From assembly GCF_964259225.1 (NCBI RefSeq), contig NZ_CAXVKN010000055.1: DNA of 16,994 nt. One strand, written 5' to 3'. The stretch is from Catenibacterium mitsuoka_A (GTDB lineage Bacteria > Bacillota_I > Bacilli_A > Erysipelotrichales > Coprobacillaceae). Below the pieces are notes generated by a model, which did no database searches, had not been told where the DNA came from, and was given only the letters and a program-made list of their open reading frames with translations. The position numbers were made by a program, and so were the translations under genes. This document shows, in pieces, positions 7,197-13,766 of this stretch. Every line of letters begins with the position of its first letter. Position 1 is the stretch's first letter.

Positions 7197-7205
7197 TGAT
7201 ATAAT
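7197..7205 (+). promoter_or_regulatory. Extended -10 promoter of tRNA-Arg
   Basis: TGATATAAT is a perfect extended -10 (TGn-TATAAT), ending 11 bases before the tRNA 5' end. No good -35 is seen. It lies divergent to, and overlaps the leader of, the 2H-kinase gene. Confidence 0.6.
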
Positions 7206-7216
7206 GAATAAGCTAT

Positions 7217-7293
7217 GTGCATGTAGCTCAATTGGATAGAGTATCAGACTCCGGCTCTGAAGGTTGCAGGTTCAATTCCTGTCATGCGCGCCA
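7217..7293 (+). tRNA. tRNA-Arg, anticodon CCG
   Basis: 77 bases with encoded CCA. The acceptor arm GTGCATG pairs with CATGCGC (one T-G wobble). The D arm is GCTC...GAGT. The anticodon stem TCAGA/TCTGA holds the loop CTCCGGC, giving anticodon CCG, which reads CGG. The T arm is GCAGG TTCAATT CCTGT with one G-T pair. The structure is complete. It is a single tRNA and no cluster is visible around it. Confidence 0.93.
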
Positions 7294-7304
7294 AATATTG
7301 AAAA

Positions 7305-7326
7305 GAGGCAGCTTACGCTGCCTTTT
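7305..7326. terminator. Bidirectional terminator between tRNA-Arg and the antiterminator gene
   Basis: AGGCAGC (7306-7312) pairs with GCTGCCT (7317-7323) around a TTAC loop, with T and A runs on the two sides. It can end the tRNA transcript (plus) and the PTS operon (minus). Confidence 0.85.
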
Positions 7327-7327
7327 A

Positions 7328-8155
7328 CTATACACTATGTCTGATTCTTTCTATATGTATCGCAAGATAGCCTACTTCTTCGTCTGATATCTTTTCTAGA
7401 ATCAGCTTTTCTATATAATCAGCGACACGACATGCAACAGCATAGCTTTCTGGGAACTTTTCTTTTGTATAGTCTGTCATAGAGACCTGTACATCTTCTT
7501 TACGGTCTAGACGGACCATTAAGAATTTAATATGGTTGACTAAACGAATATAAGCAATAGAGTCTTCATCAATCACTATATTAAATGTTTCTTCTACATA
7601 AATAACTGTTTGATGAATAATGCTGGCAACCTTTAATGAACGTCCAGGTGGCTGAGAACTCAAAGCTGCATGAATATGAAGAGAAATATAACCAATTTCA
7701 TCATCAGTGATTTCATAACCTAATCTTCTCTTAATGATTTTTCTTGCTTTCTTGGCCACTTCATACTCATCTGCAAATAATAATCTAATATCACTTGTCA
7801 AAGGGTTAGAGATGACCATATCATTCTTAATACGATCAATAGAGAATGCAATATGATCTGCAAGAGGTAAAAGAATCTTAGTATCTATATCACCAAATTC
7901 TTTTTCTGCATAACGGATAATTTCATTGGCTATTTCTAAGAAGATAGGATCTACACCCTGTAAGACATTCTTACCAGTATTCTTCTCTAAACTATAGCAT
8001 TTAATATTTTTCCCAGGATTCTCAATCACATCTCCTGCTTTTCTTTTGAAGCCTATTCCCTTTCCTAGTAATATAACTTCTTTATTGAGTTCATCTTTTG
8101 CGACAACTCCGTTATTGTTTAGCGTTCCAATGACTTCATAACGCTGTTTTTTCAC
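7328..8155 (-). CDS. BglG/LicT-family PTS-controlled RNA antiterminator
   Basis: 275 aa from GTG 8155. This start is chosen because AAGGAG lies six bases before it, inside the final codons of the permease gene, whose TAA (8157-8159) is one base away. The upstream ATG at 8170 would place the SD inside the gene. The N-terminal CAT RNA-binding domain (about 1-55: YEVIGTLNNNGVV ... LLGKGIGFKRKAGDVI) is followed by PRD1 (about 65-165, LADHIAFSIDR ... EIGYISLHIHAAL) and PRD2 (about 175-275, RLVNHIKFLMVRL ... EVGYLAIHIERIR), with the conserved His residues that PTS proteins phosphorylate. It binds a RAT hairpin in a leader RNA to prevent termination. Tight coupling to the permease suggests it controls that operon, but no RAT/terminator pair is seen before the permease. 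Confidence 0.9.
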   Translation of the reverse strand: MKKQRYEVIGTLNNNGVVAKDELNKEVILLGKGIGFKRKAGDVIENPGKNIKCYSLEKNTGKNVLQGVDPIFLEIANEIIRYAEKEFGDIDTKILLPLADHIAFSIDRIKNDMVISNPLTSDIRLLFADEYEVAKKARKIIKRRLGYEITDDEIGYISLHIHAALSSQPPGRSLKVASIIHQTVIYVEETFNIVIDEDSIAYIRLVNHIKFLMVRLDRKEDVQVSMTDYTKEKFPESYAVACRVADYIEKLILEKISDEEVGYLAIHIERIRHSV

Positions 8156-8156
8156 T

Positions 8157-9749
8157 TTATTCTCCTTCATGTAATATCTGTTTTATTTCTGATACAATAA
8201 TGACAACATGTGGTCCATAAGTAATTTGGATACCTTCTCCACGCATATATATACCCGCAGCACCTGTTGCCTTTAAGGCTTCCTCATCAACTAATGTTGG
8301 ATCCTTTAAAGTCGCACGCAGGCGTGTTGTACATGTATCAACATCTAATATATTAGGAATACCTCCTAATGCTTCTACAATAGAATGAGACACAGAACTG
8401 TCTACGTCAAGACTTTTCTTTCTAGAATAGTCTTTTTTTGTATGCAGCTGTGTATCTTCTCCTCTACCTACTGTTTTAAAATCATAACGTTTAATCACAA
8501 ACTTAAAGATTGAATAATAAAGTAAGAAATAAATAAAACCTATTATTGGGACAAAGACCCAGTTTGTTTTACCATTACCCTGTAATATACCAAACAAGAA
8601 GAAATCAATCGCTCCTGCACTAAAAGTGACACCTATCGCTATATTTAAAGCCTGAGCCACTGCATATGCACTTCCTGCTAGAAGCGCATGAATCAAAAAG
8701 AGTGGTGGTGCTTGAAATAAGAATGTGAATTCAATTGGTTCAGTAATACCTGTTAATATAGAAGTGAGTGAAGCAGAAAGTAATAAACCTCCTGTTTTTT
8801 TACGCTGGCTTGGTCTTGCACAATGATACATCGCAAGGGCTGCACCAGGCAAGCCAAATATCATAAAGATATATTCTCCCGAGAAGAAGCGAGTGGCTTC
8901 TACACTGAAATGTTTGACATGAGGTGAAGCAAGTTGCGCAAAGAAGATATTCTGAGCTCCCTGGATCAGGTGTCCATCCACTACCATACTGCCACCAAGT
9001 CCTGTCTGCCAGAATGGAAGATAGAACACATGATGTAATCCAAAAGGAATCAACATACGCTTTATAAAGCCAAATACGAATGTACCTGCATAACTGCTGT
9101 CTCTTATAAGTACACCTAAGTGATAAATAGCTTCCTGAATAGGTGGCCAAATATAAAAGAATAGTATTCCTCCAAAAACAAATGTCACACAACAAATAAC
9201 TGGGACAAAACGTGTGCCTGCAAAAAATGATAAGTAATCAGGAAGTCGTGTCATATAGAACCTATTATGAAGATAAGCAACACCAAGTCCTACTACTATA
9301 CCACCAAAGACACCTATATCTAAAGACTGAATTCCACAGATTGAATTAATCGTTCCTATTCTTACGAAATCAGCAATCTGCCCATTTACAATATAACCAT
9401 TAATAATTAATAAAGCATTAATAGAGGCATGCATAATAAGAAAGGCAACTAATGCAGAAAAGGCCGCAGTGGCTTTTTCATGTTTTGCCATACCCATTGC
9501 AATACCTACCGCAAATAAAATTGGAAGATTATCAAAGACAATATTTCCAGCATTGCACATAATAGTAAACAGTGCATAGAGTGGTGTTCCCTTTCCTAAT
9601 ATAAATTGAAGATGGTAAGTCTGAATCATTGTCTCATTTGTGAATGACTGACCTATGCCCATTAATAACCCTGCCACAGGTAAAACAGCTATAGGTATCA
9701 TAAAGCTTTGTCCTACACGTTGTAATTTACTAAACAGCTTACTAAACAT
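8157..9749 (-). CDS. PTS sugar transporter, glucose-family EIICB
   Basis: 530 aa. Residues about 1-410 are the EIIC channel with about ten membrane segments and the glucose-family signatures FDNLPILFAVGIAMG, IPFGLHHVFYLPFWQT and TGITEPIEFTFLF (the substrate-binding Glu lies in the last). Residues about 450-530 are EIIB, with the phospho-acceptor Cys473 in DVDTCTTRLRATL. No EIIA domain is fused, so a separate EIIA must serve it. The family covers glucose, GlcNAc, maltose/glucosides and related sugars; specificity cannot be fixed here. The start has a perfect AAGGAGGT SD. It is the first gene of a two-gene operon with the antiterminator and is divergent from the NlpC/P60 gene. Confidence 0.9.
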   Translation of the reverse strand: MFSKLFSKLQRVGQSFMIPIAVLPVAGLLMGIGQSFTNETMIQTYHLQFILGKGTPLYALFTIMCNAGNIVFDNLPILFAVGIAMGMAKHEKATAAFSALVAFLIMHASINALLIINGYIVNGQIADFVRIGTINSICGIQSLDIGVFGGIVVGLGVAYLHNRFYMTRLPDYLSFFAGTRFVPVICCVTFVFGGILFFYIWPPIQEAIYHLGVLIRDSSYAGTFVFGFIKRMLIPFGLHHVFYLPFWQTGLGGSMVVDGHLIQGAQNIFFAQLASPHVKHFSVEATRFFSGEYIFMIFGLPGAALAMYHCARPSQRKKTGGLLLSASLTSILTGITEPIEFTFLFQAPPLFLIHALLAGSAYAVAQALNIAIGVTFSAGAIDFFLFGILQGNGKTNWVFVPIIGFIYFLLYYSIFKFVIKRYDFKTVGRGEDTQLHTKKDYSRKKSLDVDSSVSHSIVEALGGIPNILDVDTCTTRLRATLKDPTLVDEEALKATGAAGIYMRGEGIQITYGPHVVIIVSEIKQILHEGE

Positions 9750-9786
9750 GATTCCACCTCCTTCTTTTAGTATTATTTATTTTACC

Positions 9787-9792
9787 ATTATA
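9787..9792 (-). promoter_or_regulatory. Possible -10 of the PTS operon
   Basis: A TATAAT on the minus strand lies about 40 bases before the permease ATG (9749). No matching -35 is seen at 16-18 bases. If this is the promoter, the leader is only about 30 nt and cannot hold an antiterminator/terminator pair. Confidence 0.35.
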
Positions 9793-9864
9793 TAGTATGA
9801 AAATCTAATCATTTTATTCGAACAATTTGTGAGTTTTTCTTACAAAATAGGCCAATTTGTATAA

Positions 9865-9948
9865 TTCTTAAGTTATTTTTAAAAATTTCTTAATTCATTT
9901 TTATATGATAAATACTATATATTTTGATATTTCTTAATTATTTCTTAA
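9865..9948. repeat. Four TTCTTAA boxes phased in multiples of 11 bp
   Basis: TTCTTAA occurs at 9865-9871, 9887-9893, 9931-9937 and 9942-9948. Start-to-start spacing is 22, 44 and 11 bp, so all lie on one face of the helix. The last two form CTTAAT-N5-CTTAAG, the geometry of OmpR-family response-regulator sites. They end about 30 bases upstream of the hydrolase -10. Confidence 0.6.
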
Positions 9949-9975
9949 GATTTTTCTTTATTTTTTATTATGAGG

Positions 9976-9984
9976 TGTTATAAT
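9976..9984 (+). promoter_or_regulatory. Extended -10 promoter of the NlpC/P60 gene
   Basis: TGTTATAAT is a perfect extended -10. The -35 region (about 9955-9961) is poor, as expected for an activator-dependent promoter. The likely transcript start, near 9991, is also the first base of a TGTC-GAAA-GACA hairpin (9991-10002) just before the SD (AAAAGGAG, 10002-10009). Confidence 0.65.
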
Positions 9985-10018
9985 AGAGCCTGTCGAAAGA
10001 CAAAAGGAGAGAGAAAAA

Positions 10019-11503
10019 ATGGATAAGAAAACAAAAGAAATCATGAGTTTCGTATCTAATAGAGTAAGAACTCAGAAGACAATGTTCATTCCTGTGTTTG
10101 CTATTTCCGCTTTCGCAATCGTGGGTTATACAGCTGCTGATAGAACAGCACCTGTTGTACATTCAAATACAATTGAAGTTCCTTATGGAACTGTCTTAAA
10201 AGCTAGTGATTTTGCAATCTCTGATAACAGAGATCATACTGATACATTAAAAACTAAGATTCATGCTGAATCTTATGAAAAGAACCAGTTAGGAACTTAT
10301 ACTGTTAACGTAACAGTAAAGGATGCTTTCAACAATGAATCAACTAAGACTGTTAATGTTAAGGTTGTAGATAATGAAGCACCAGTTCTTGAATCTAAGA
10401 CTGATGATGGATTTGTCATCAATGTTGAAGCAAATGGTAGTAGTAATTTAAAGGATTACATCAAGGCAACTGATAATGTTGATGGTGATGTAACAGACTT
10501 TATTAATTTTGATAAGGAATTAGATACAACTCAGTTAGGAGAACAGGTAATCAATGCATCTGTTGAAGATAACATGGGTAATATCGCTACTAAGACATTT
10601 ACATTTAATGTGGGTGATACATCTGCTCCTGAAATGAATTTAAAGAATGGTAATTTCGTAGTAAATTATGGTGATAACTTTGATATCAACAATTATGTTG
10701 AAGCAAAGGATAACTATGATATGAATCCTGTTTTATCTGTAGAAGGTGAAATTGATACTAAGAAGTTAGGTGGTACTCAGCCTATTAAAGTAACTGCAAC
10801 TGATGCAACTGGTAATAAGACTGAAAATACTTATGATGTGACTGTAGCTGATATTGCAGCTCCTTCTATTACATTAAAATCTACTGATATTAATGTAAAG
10901 AATGGTGATTCATTTGATGCAAAGTCTAATATTGCATCTGCTATCGATAATCTTGATGGTGATGTGACAAGTAAGGTGAATGTAAGTGGTTCTGTCAATA
11001 CTTCTAAAGCTGGAAGTTATACAGTTAACTATACAGTAACTGATAATGCTGGTAATACAGCAAATGCAAGTGCTAAGGTGAATGTATCTGCCGCTCCATC
11101 TAGAGGTGGATACAATGCTGGTGGAACAAGTGCTAAGGGTGGACACAGTGGTATTGTTGGAACTGGTTTATCTAAAGTAGGTACTGCTTATGTATTTGGT
11201 GCTTCTGGACCAACAGCATTTGACTGTTCTGGATTCACTTCATGGGTATATAGACAGAATGGTAAATCATTACCAAGAACTGCTTCTGCTCAGTATAGTG
11301 GAACTACAAGAGTATCTAAGGATGGCTTAAGTGCTGGTGACTTAGTATTCTTCGCAGGAACTTATAAGTCAGGTATCTCACATGTAGGTATCTATATCGG
11401 TAATGGACAGTTTGTTCATGCTGCCAACTCAAGTACTGGTGTTACAGTATCTTCATTAAATAGCGGTTATTATGCATCTCATTATGCAGGTGCTGGTAGA
11501 TAA
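10019..11503 (+). CDS. Secreted cell-wall hydrolase: four Ig-like domains + NlpC/P60 peptidase
   Basis: 494 aa. Residues 22-40 are a signal peptide or anchor. Four tandem Ig-like domains follow (about 41-118, 119-199, 200-278, 279-358). Each opens with an AP motif and contains a D-N-x-x-G-D or DxxGN turn, as in cadherin-like/DUF5011 repeats. A Gly/Ser/Ala linker (359-378) leads to the C-terminal NlpC/P60 domain (379-494) with Cys403 (FDCSGF), His455 (SHVGIYIG) and His467 (FVHAAN) as the expected catalytic triad. Such enzymes cut peptidoglycan stem peptides, usually the gamma-D-Glu to diamino-acid bond, in cell separation and turnover. No LPxTG or SH3b domain is present, so the Ig repeats may bind the wall. 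The codons are uniform, as in highly expressed genes. Confidence 0.9.
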   Translation: MDKKTKEIMSFVSNRVRTQKTMFIPVFAISAFAIVGYTAADRTAPVVHSNTIEVPYGTVLKASDFAISDNRDHTDTLKTKIHAESYEKNQLGTYTVNVTVKDAFNNESTKTVNVKVVDNEAPVLESKTDDGFVINVEANGSSNLKDYIKATDNVDGDVTDFINFDKELDTTQLGEQVINASVEDNMGNIATKTFTFNVGDTSAPEMNLKNGNFVVNYGDNFDINNYVEAKDNYDMNPVLSVEGEIDTKKLGGTQPIKVTATDATGNKTENTYDVTVADIAAPSITLKSTDINVKNGDSFDAKSNIASAIDNLDGDVTSKVNVSGSVNTSKAGSYTVNYTVTDNAGNTANASAKVNVSAAPSRGGYNAGGTSAKGGHSGIVGTGLSKVGTAYVFGASGPTAFDCSGFTSWVYRQNGKSLPRTASAQYSGTTRVSKDGLSAGDLVFFAGTYKSGISHVGIYIGNGQFVHAANSSTGVTVSSLNSGYYASHYAGAGR

Positions 11504-11529
11504 GAAGATCGAAAGATCTTCTTTTTTTA
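11502..11529 (+). terminator. Intrinsic terminator after the NlpC/P60 gene
   Basis: AAGAAGATC (11502-11510) pairs with GATCTTCTT (11515-11523) around a GAAA tetraloop and is followed by a T run. The next SD (11531-11536) begins two bases after the run, so this may be a partial terminator inside an operon. Confidence 0.88.
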
Positions 11530-11541
11530 TAAGGAGATTGT

Positions 11542-12237
11542 ATGAAGAAAGTAATAAAGGTGATTCTAGGAATTGTATTAAGTGTTGTACTCGTTCTTGG
11601 TCTACTCTATGGTCTTTTTATCTACATGATCGAGTATCATGTAGAAACAGTAACTAGAGAATCTTATTATGAATATGAAGTTGTAATGCAGTCAGTCGGA
11701 GCGCCTCTATTCTTCAGCAGTGCTGATGGACGTTTGCTTCTTAAAAAGAATGATACGATAATGAATAAGATGGACTTTACATTATCAGATGATGGTGGAA
11801 GTATTCGAGAAGATGTATGGAGTGTTAGCTGGTATAAGGATCATGTAGGTGTTGTGATTCAAGGAACTGAGCAGGATGATACACTTTATAATCTTTATTA
11901 TAATGGTAAGACAAATAGTTCTGTTGTGAATGGTCAGGATGCAATTACAACTCAAGGTGATATGGCTAATAATAATGCTGATGAGATTAGAAAAGAATTA
12001 AAGATGGTTGCTGATTATCTTCATTATGATGATATAGATTATGGTATCAGTGCAAAAGGATGGATGTATGCTACTCTTTATAACAAAGATGGTGTCACAC
12101 GTCATTTGAATTATTATGAAACTCATGAGCATGAATATGTTTATCAGGAAACAAAGAATGGTACTACTATAGTATTAGGCTTTTATAAAATAGAAAATGG
12201 TCAGGTTATTGATGAACATACAACCGCATGGCATTAA
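11542..12237 (+). CDS. Membrane-anchored protein of unknown function
   Basis: 231 aa. A basic start (MKKVIKV) and one hydrophobic segment (about residues 5-29) anchor the protein, with the rest predicted outside. The exposed part has alternating strands with many Tyr and acidic residues (SWYKDHVGVVIQGTEQ, LYNLYYNGK, ISAKGWMYATLYN), suggesting a beta-rich fold. There is no lipobox Cys and no recognised catalytic motif; I cannot name a family. The SD AAGGAG is five bases before the ATG, directly behind a terminator, so it has no visible promoter of its own. It may depend on read-through from the NlpC/P60 gene, which would suggest a cell-envelope role. Confidence 0.75.
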   Translation: MKKVIKVILGIVLSVVLVLGLLYGLFIYMIEYHVETVTRESYYEYEVVMQSVGAPLFFSSADGRLLLKKNDTIMNKMDFTLSDDGGSIREDVWSVSWYKDHVGVVIQGTEQDDTLYNLYYNGKTNSSVVNGQDAITTQGDMANNNADEIRKELKMVADYLHYDDIDYGISAKGWMYATLYNKDGVTRHLNYYETHEHEYVYQETKNGTTIVLGFYKIENGQVIDEHTTAWH

Positions 12238-12264
12238 AAAAGATTCCGTGAAGGAATCTTTTTA
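12236..12264 (+). terminator. Intrinsic terminator
   Basis: AAAAAGATTCC (12237-12247) pairs with GGAATCTTTTT (12253-12263), 11 bp with a GTGAA loop. It overlaps the stop of the preceding gene and separates it from the IS element. The A and T arms make it partly active in both directions. Confidence 0.88.
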
Positions 12265-12282
12265 TCTAAAGAATCTGCAGAC

Positions 12283-12313
12283 CCCCCACCTCGATATGAA
12301 ATATAGGTGGGGG
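12283..12313 (+). repeat. Left-end subterminal hairpin of the IS605-type element
   Basis: A G/C-rich 9-bp perfect stem with a 13-nt loop in otherwise AT-rich DNA. IS200/IS605 elements use such subterminal imperfect palindromes as single-strand recognition sites for TnpA. Confidence 0.65.
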
Positions 12314-12415
12314 ATGAATGCCGATGATGAATTTGTTTGAGAAATTTTGGAGTAATGAGGGTATAAGATATATGGGAAGCTTCTTTTCCTAAATCTATAG
12401 AAAGGAGTTAAATAT

Positions 12416-13666
12416 ATGTATCTTACAATAAAGCAGCAGGTAAAACATCTGTCCAAGGAAGACTATCGTTCCATCAAGGAATTATGTCATATCGCAAAGA
12501 ACCTCACTAATCAGGCAATCTACAACATCAGACAGCACTACTTTGCAGAAGGCAAGTATCTCAATTATGAGAAGAACTATGCACTTCTGAAGTCGTCTGA
12601 TAACTATAGAACGCTTAATTCCAATATGGCACAGCAGATACTGAAAGAAGTAGATGGTACATTCAAGTCATTCTTCAGTCTTCTTAAAAAGGCAAAGCAG
12701 GGAAAGTATGCAATCAAGGACTGCAGACTTCCACGCTATCTTCCCAAGGATGGATATACTACACTCGTCATTGGATTTGTAAGACTCAAGGGTAATAAGC
12801 TCATTCTTCCATATTCAAACAGCTTCAGAAAGACACATAAGGCTGTTGAGATTACTATCCCACCTATACTGCTTGATAAGAAAGTGAAGGAAATACGTAT
12901 CATACCAAAGGCAGATGCCAGGTTCTTTGAAATTCAGTATATCTATGAAGCTGAATGCATTCAAAGGAATCTCAATACAACAAATGCACTGGCATTAGAT
13001 CTAGGTATCAATAATCTTGTCACTGGAGTATCAAGTAAAGGTGAGACATTCATCATCGATGGAAGAAGACTGAAGTCCATTAACCAGTGGTTCAACAAGA
13101 AAAATGCAAGATTACAGTCCATCAAGGATAAGCAGCATTTTGGAAAGAAGACAACCAACAGACAGAAGGCATTAGCACGCAGACGTAACAATAGAATAAA
13201 TGACTATATGAACAAGACAGCGCGTAAGGTGATTGATTACTGTATCGATAATGATATTGGTACTCTTGTTGTGGGCTATAATGAAACATTTCAGAAGGAT
13301 TCCAACATAGGCAAAAGAAACAATCAGACTTTCGTCAATATTCCTTATGGAAAGCTAATAGATAAGCTTAAGTATCTCTGTGAACTGAATGGCATCACAC
13401 TTGTAATGCAGGAAGAATCCTACACCTCAAAGGCAAGCTTCTGGGATAAGGATGTCATACCAGTCTATAAGAGTTATGATACTGAAGAATACCATTTCAG
13501 TGAAAAGAGAATACATCGTGGTCAGTACAGAACAGCGATTGGTCAAGTTCTGAACGCAGATGTAAATGGTGCATTAAATATCATGCGTAAAAGTAGCGTT
13601 GTGGATGTAAATATCCTATACAGTAGAGGCGAAGTGGACACGCCTATAAGAATAAGGATTGCCTAG
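12416..13666 (+). CDS. tnpB: TnpB-family RNA-guided nuclease (IS605 OrfB), Zn-ribbon-less type
   Basis: 416 aa, full length and uninterrupted. The N-terminal helix-turn-helix/WED-like part is followed by RuvC-I with Asp195 (ALALDLGINNL), the basic bridge helix (KALARRRNNRINDYM), a RuvC-II strand, and RuvC-III with Asp382 (NADVNGALNI). At the canonical RuvC-II position the Glu is replaced (TLVVGYNET, where ordinary TnpB has VIEDL). A conserved Glu pair, 333-334 (QEESYTSKASF), is the likely substitute. The four-cysteine ribbon is absent and replaced by YHFSEKRIHRGQYR. The protein ends in DTPIRIRIA. SD AAAGGAG is at 12401-12407. It probably cleaves DNA guided by an RNA from the element's right end; activity is inferred from intact motifs. 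Confidence 0.88.
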   Translation: MYLTIKQQVKHLSKEDYRSIKELCHIAKNLTNQAIYNIRQHYFAEGKYLNYEKNYALLKSSDNYRTLNSNMAQQILKEVDGTFKSFFSLLKKAKQGKYAIKDCRLPRYLPKDGYTTLVIGFVRLKGNKLILPYSNSFRKTHKAVEITIPPILLDKKVKEIRIIPKADARFFEIQYIYEAECIQRNLNTTNALALDLGINNLVTGVSSKGETFIIDGRRLKSINQWFNKKNARLQSIKDKQHFGKKTTNRQKALARRRNNRINDYMNKTARKVIDYCIDNDIGTLVVGYNETFQKDSNIGKRNNQTFVNIPYGKLIDKLKYLCELNGITLVMQEESYTSKASFWDKDVIPVYKSYDTEEYHFSEKRIHRGQYRTAIGQVLNADVNGALNIMRKSSVVDVNILYSRGEVDTPIRIRIA

Positions 13667-13766
13667 CTTATAGGTGGATACTTAAATATCATACTTCTTA
13701 AATGGATGCGTAAGCATCCTAGAAGCTACGACTTCAAATACGAAGTATTAAGTCGTAGTAGTTCAC
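13667..13766 (+). ncRNA. Right end / putative omega-RNA scaffold of the intact element
   Basis: Two hairpins are visible: GGATGC-GTAA-GCATCC (13704-13719), and CTACGACTT (13726-13734) with AAGTCGTAG (13750-13758). An alternative pairing, ACTTC/GAAGT (13731-13735 with 13742-13746), competes with the second and could form a switch or pseudoknot. By the TnpB model the guide would be the roughly 16-20 bases after 13766, which lie in the 3' end of the threonine aldolase gene. Confidence 0.45.

Larger units (their letters stand above)
12282..13766 (+). mobile_element. IS200/IS605-type element carrying only tnpB
   Basis: The left end is marked by a 9-bp hairpin, CCCCCACCT (12283-12291) with AGGTGGGGG (12305-12313), about 100 bases before tnpB. 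The right end follows tnpB with two hairpins and probably finishes at TTCAC (13762-13766), inside the threonine aldolase stop codon. No tnpA is present, so it would need a Y1 transposase in trans. IS605 elements make no target duplication, so the exact left tip cannot be fixed; it may lie some bases before the hairpin. Confidence 0.65.

Noticed and set aside
8156..8170. ATG at 8170 as start of the antiterminator
   Set aside because: The AAGGAG SD would lie inside the gene; GTG 8155 is correctly spaced and matches the family N-terminus.
8800..9195. Long antisense frame inside the PTS permease gene
   Set aside because: It is a same-strand shadow frame of a clear EIICB gene, rich in Cys/Trp/Ser and without start signals.
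10019..11100. Repeated D-N-x-G-D-V-T DNA motifs as a possible CRISPR or DNA repeat array
   Set aside because: They are diverged copies of protein Ig-like domains, with no constant repeat-spacer pattern. No CRISPR array is seen in the window.
10910..11146. Antisense open frame within the Ig-repeat region
   Set aside because: It is a Ser/Thr/Ile/Cys-rich shadow of the repetitive Asn/Asp/Val codons on the other strand, without an SD.
12416..13666. The tnpB protein as a Cas12-type effector of a CRISPR locus
   Set aside because: It is only 416 aa, flanked by IS605 end hairpins, with no array or cas genes nearby.
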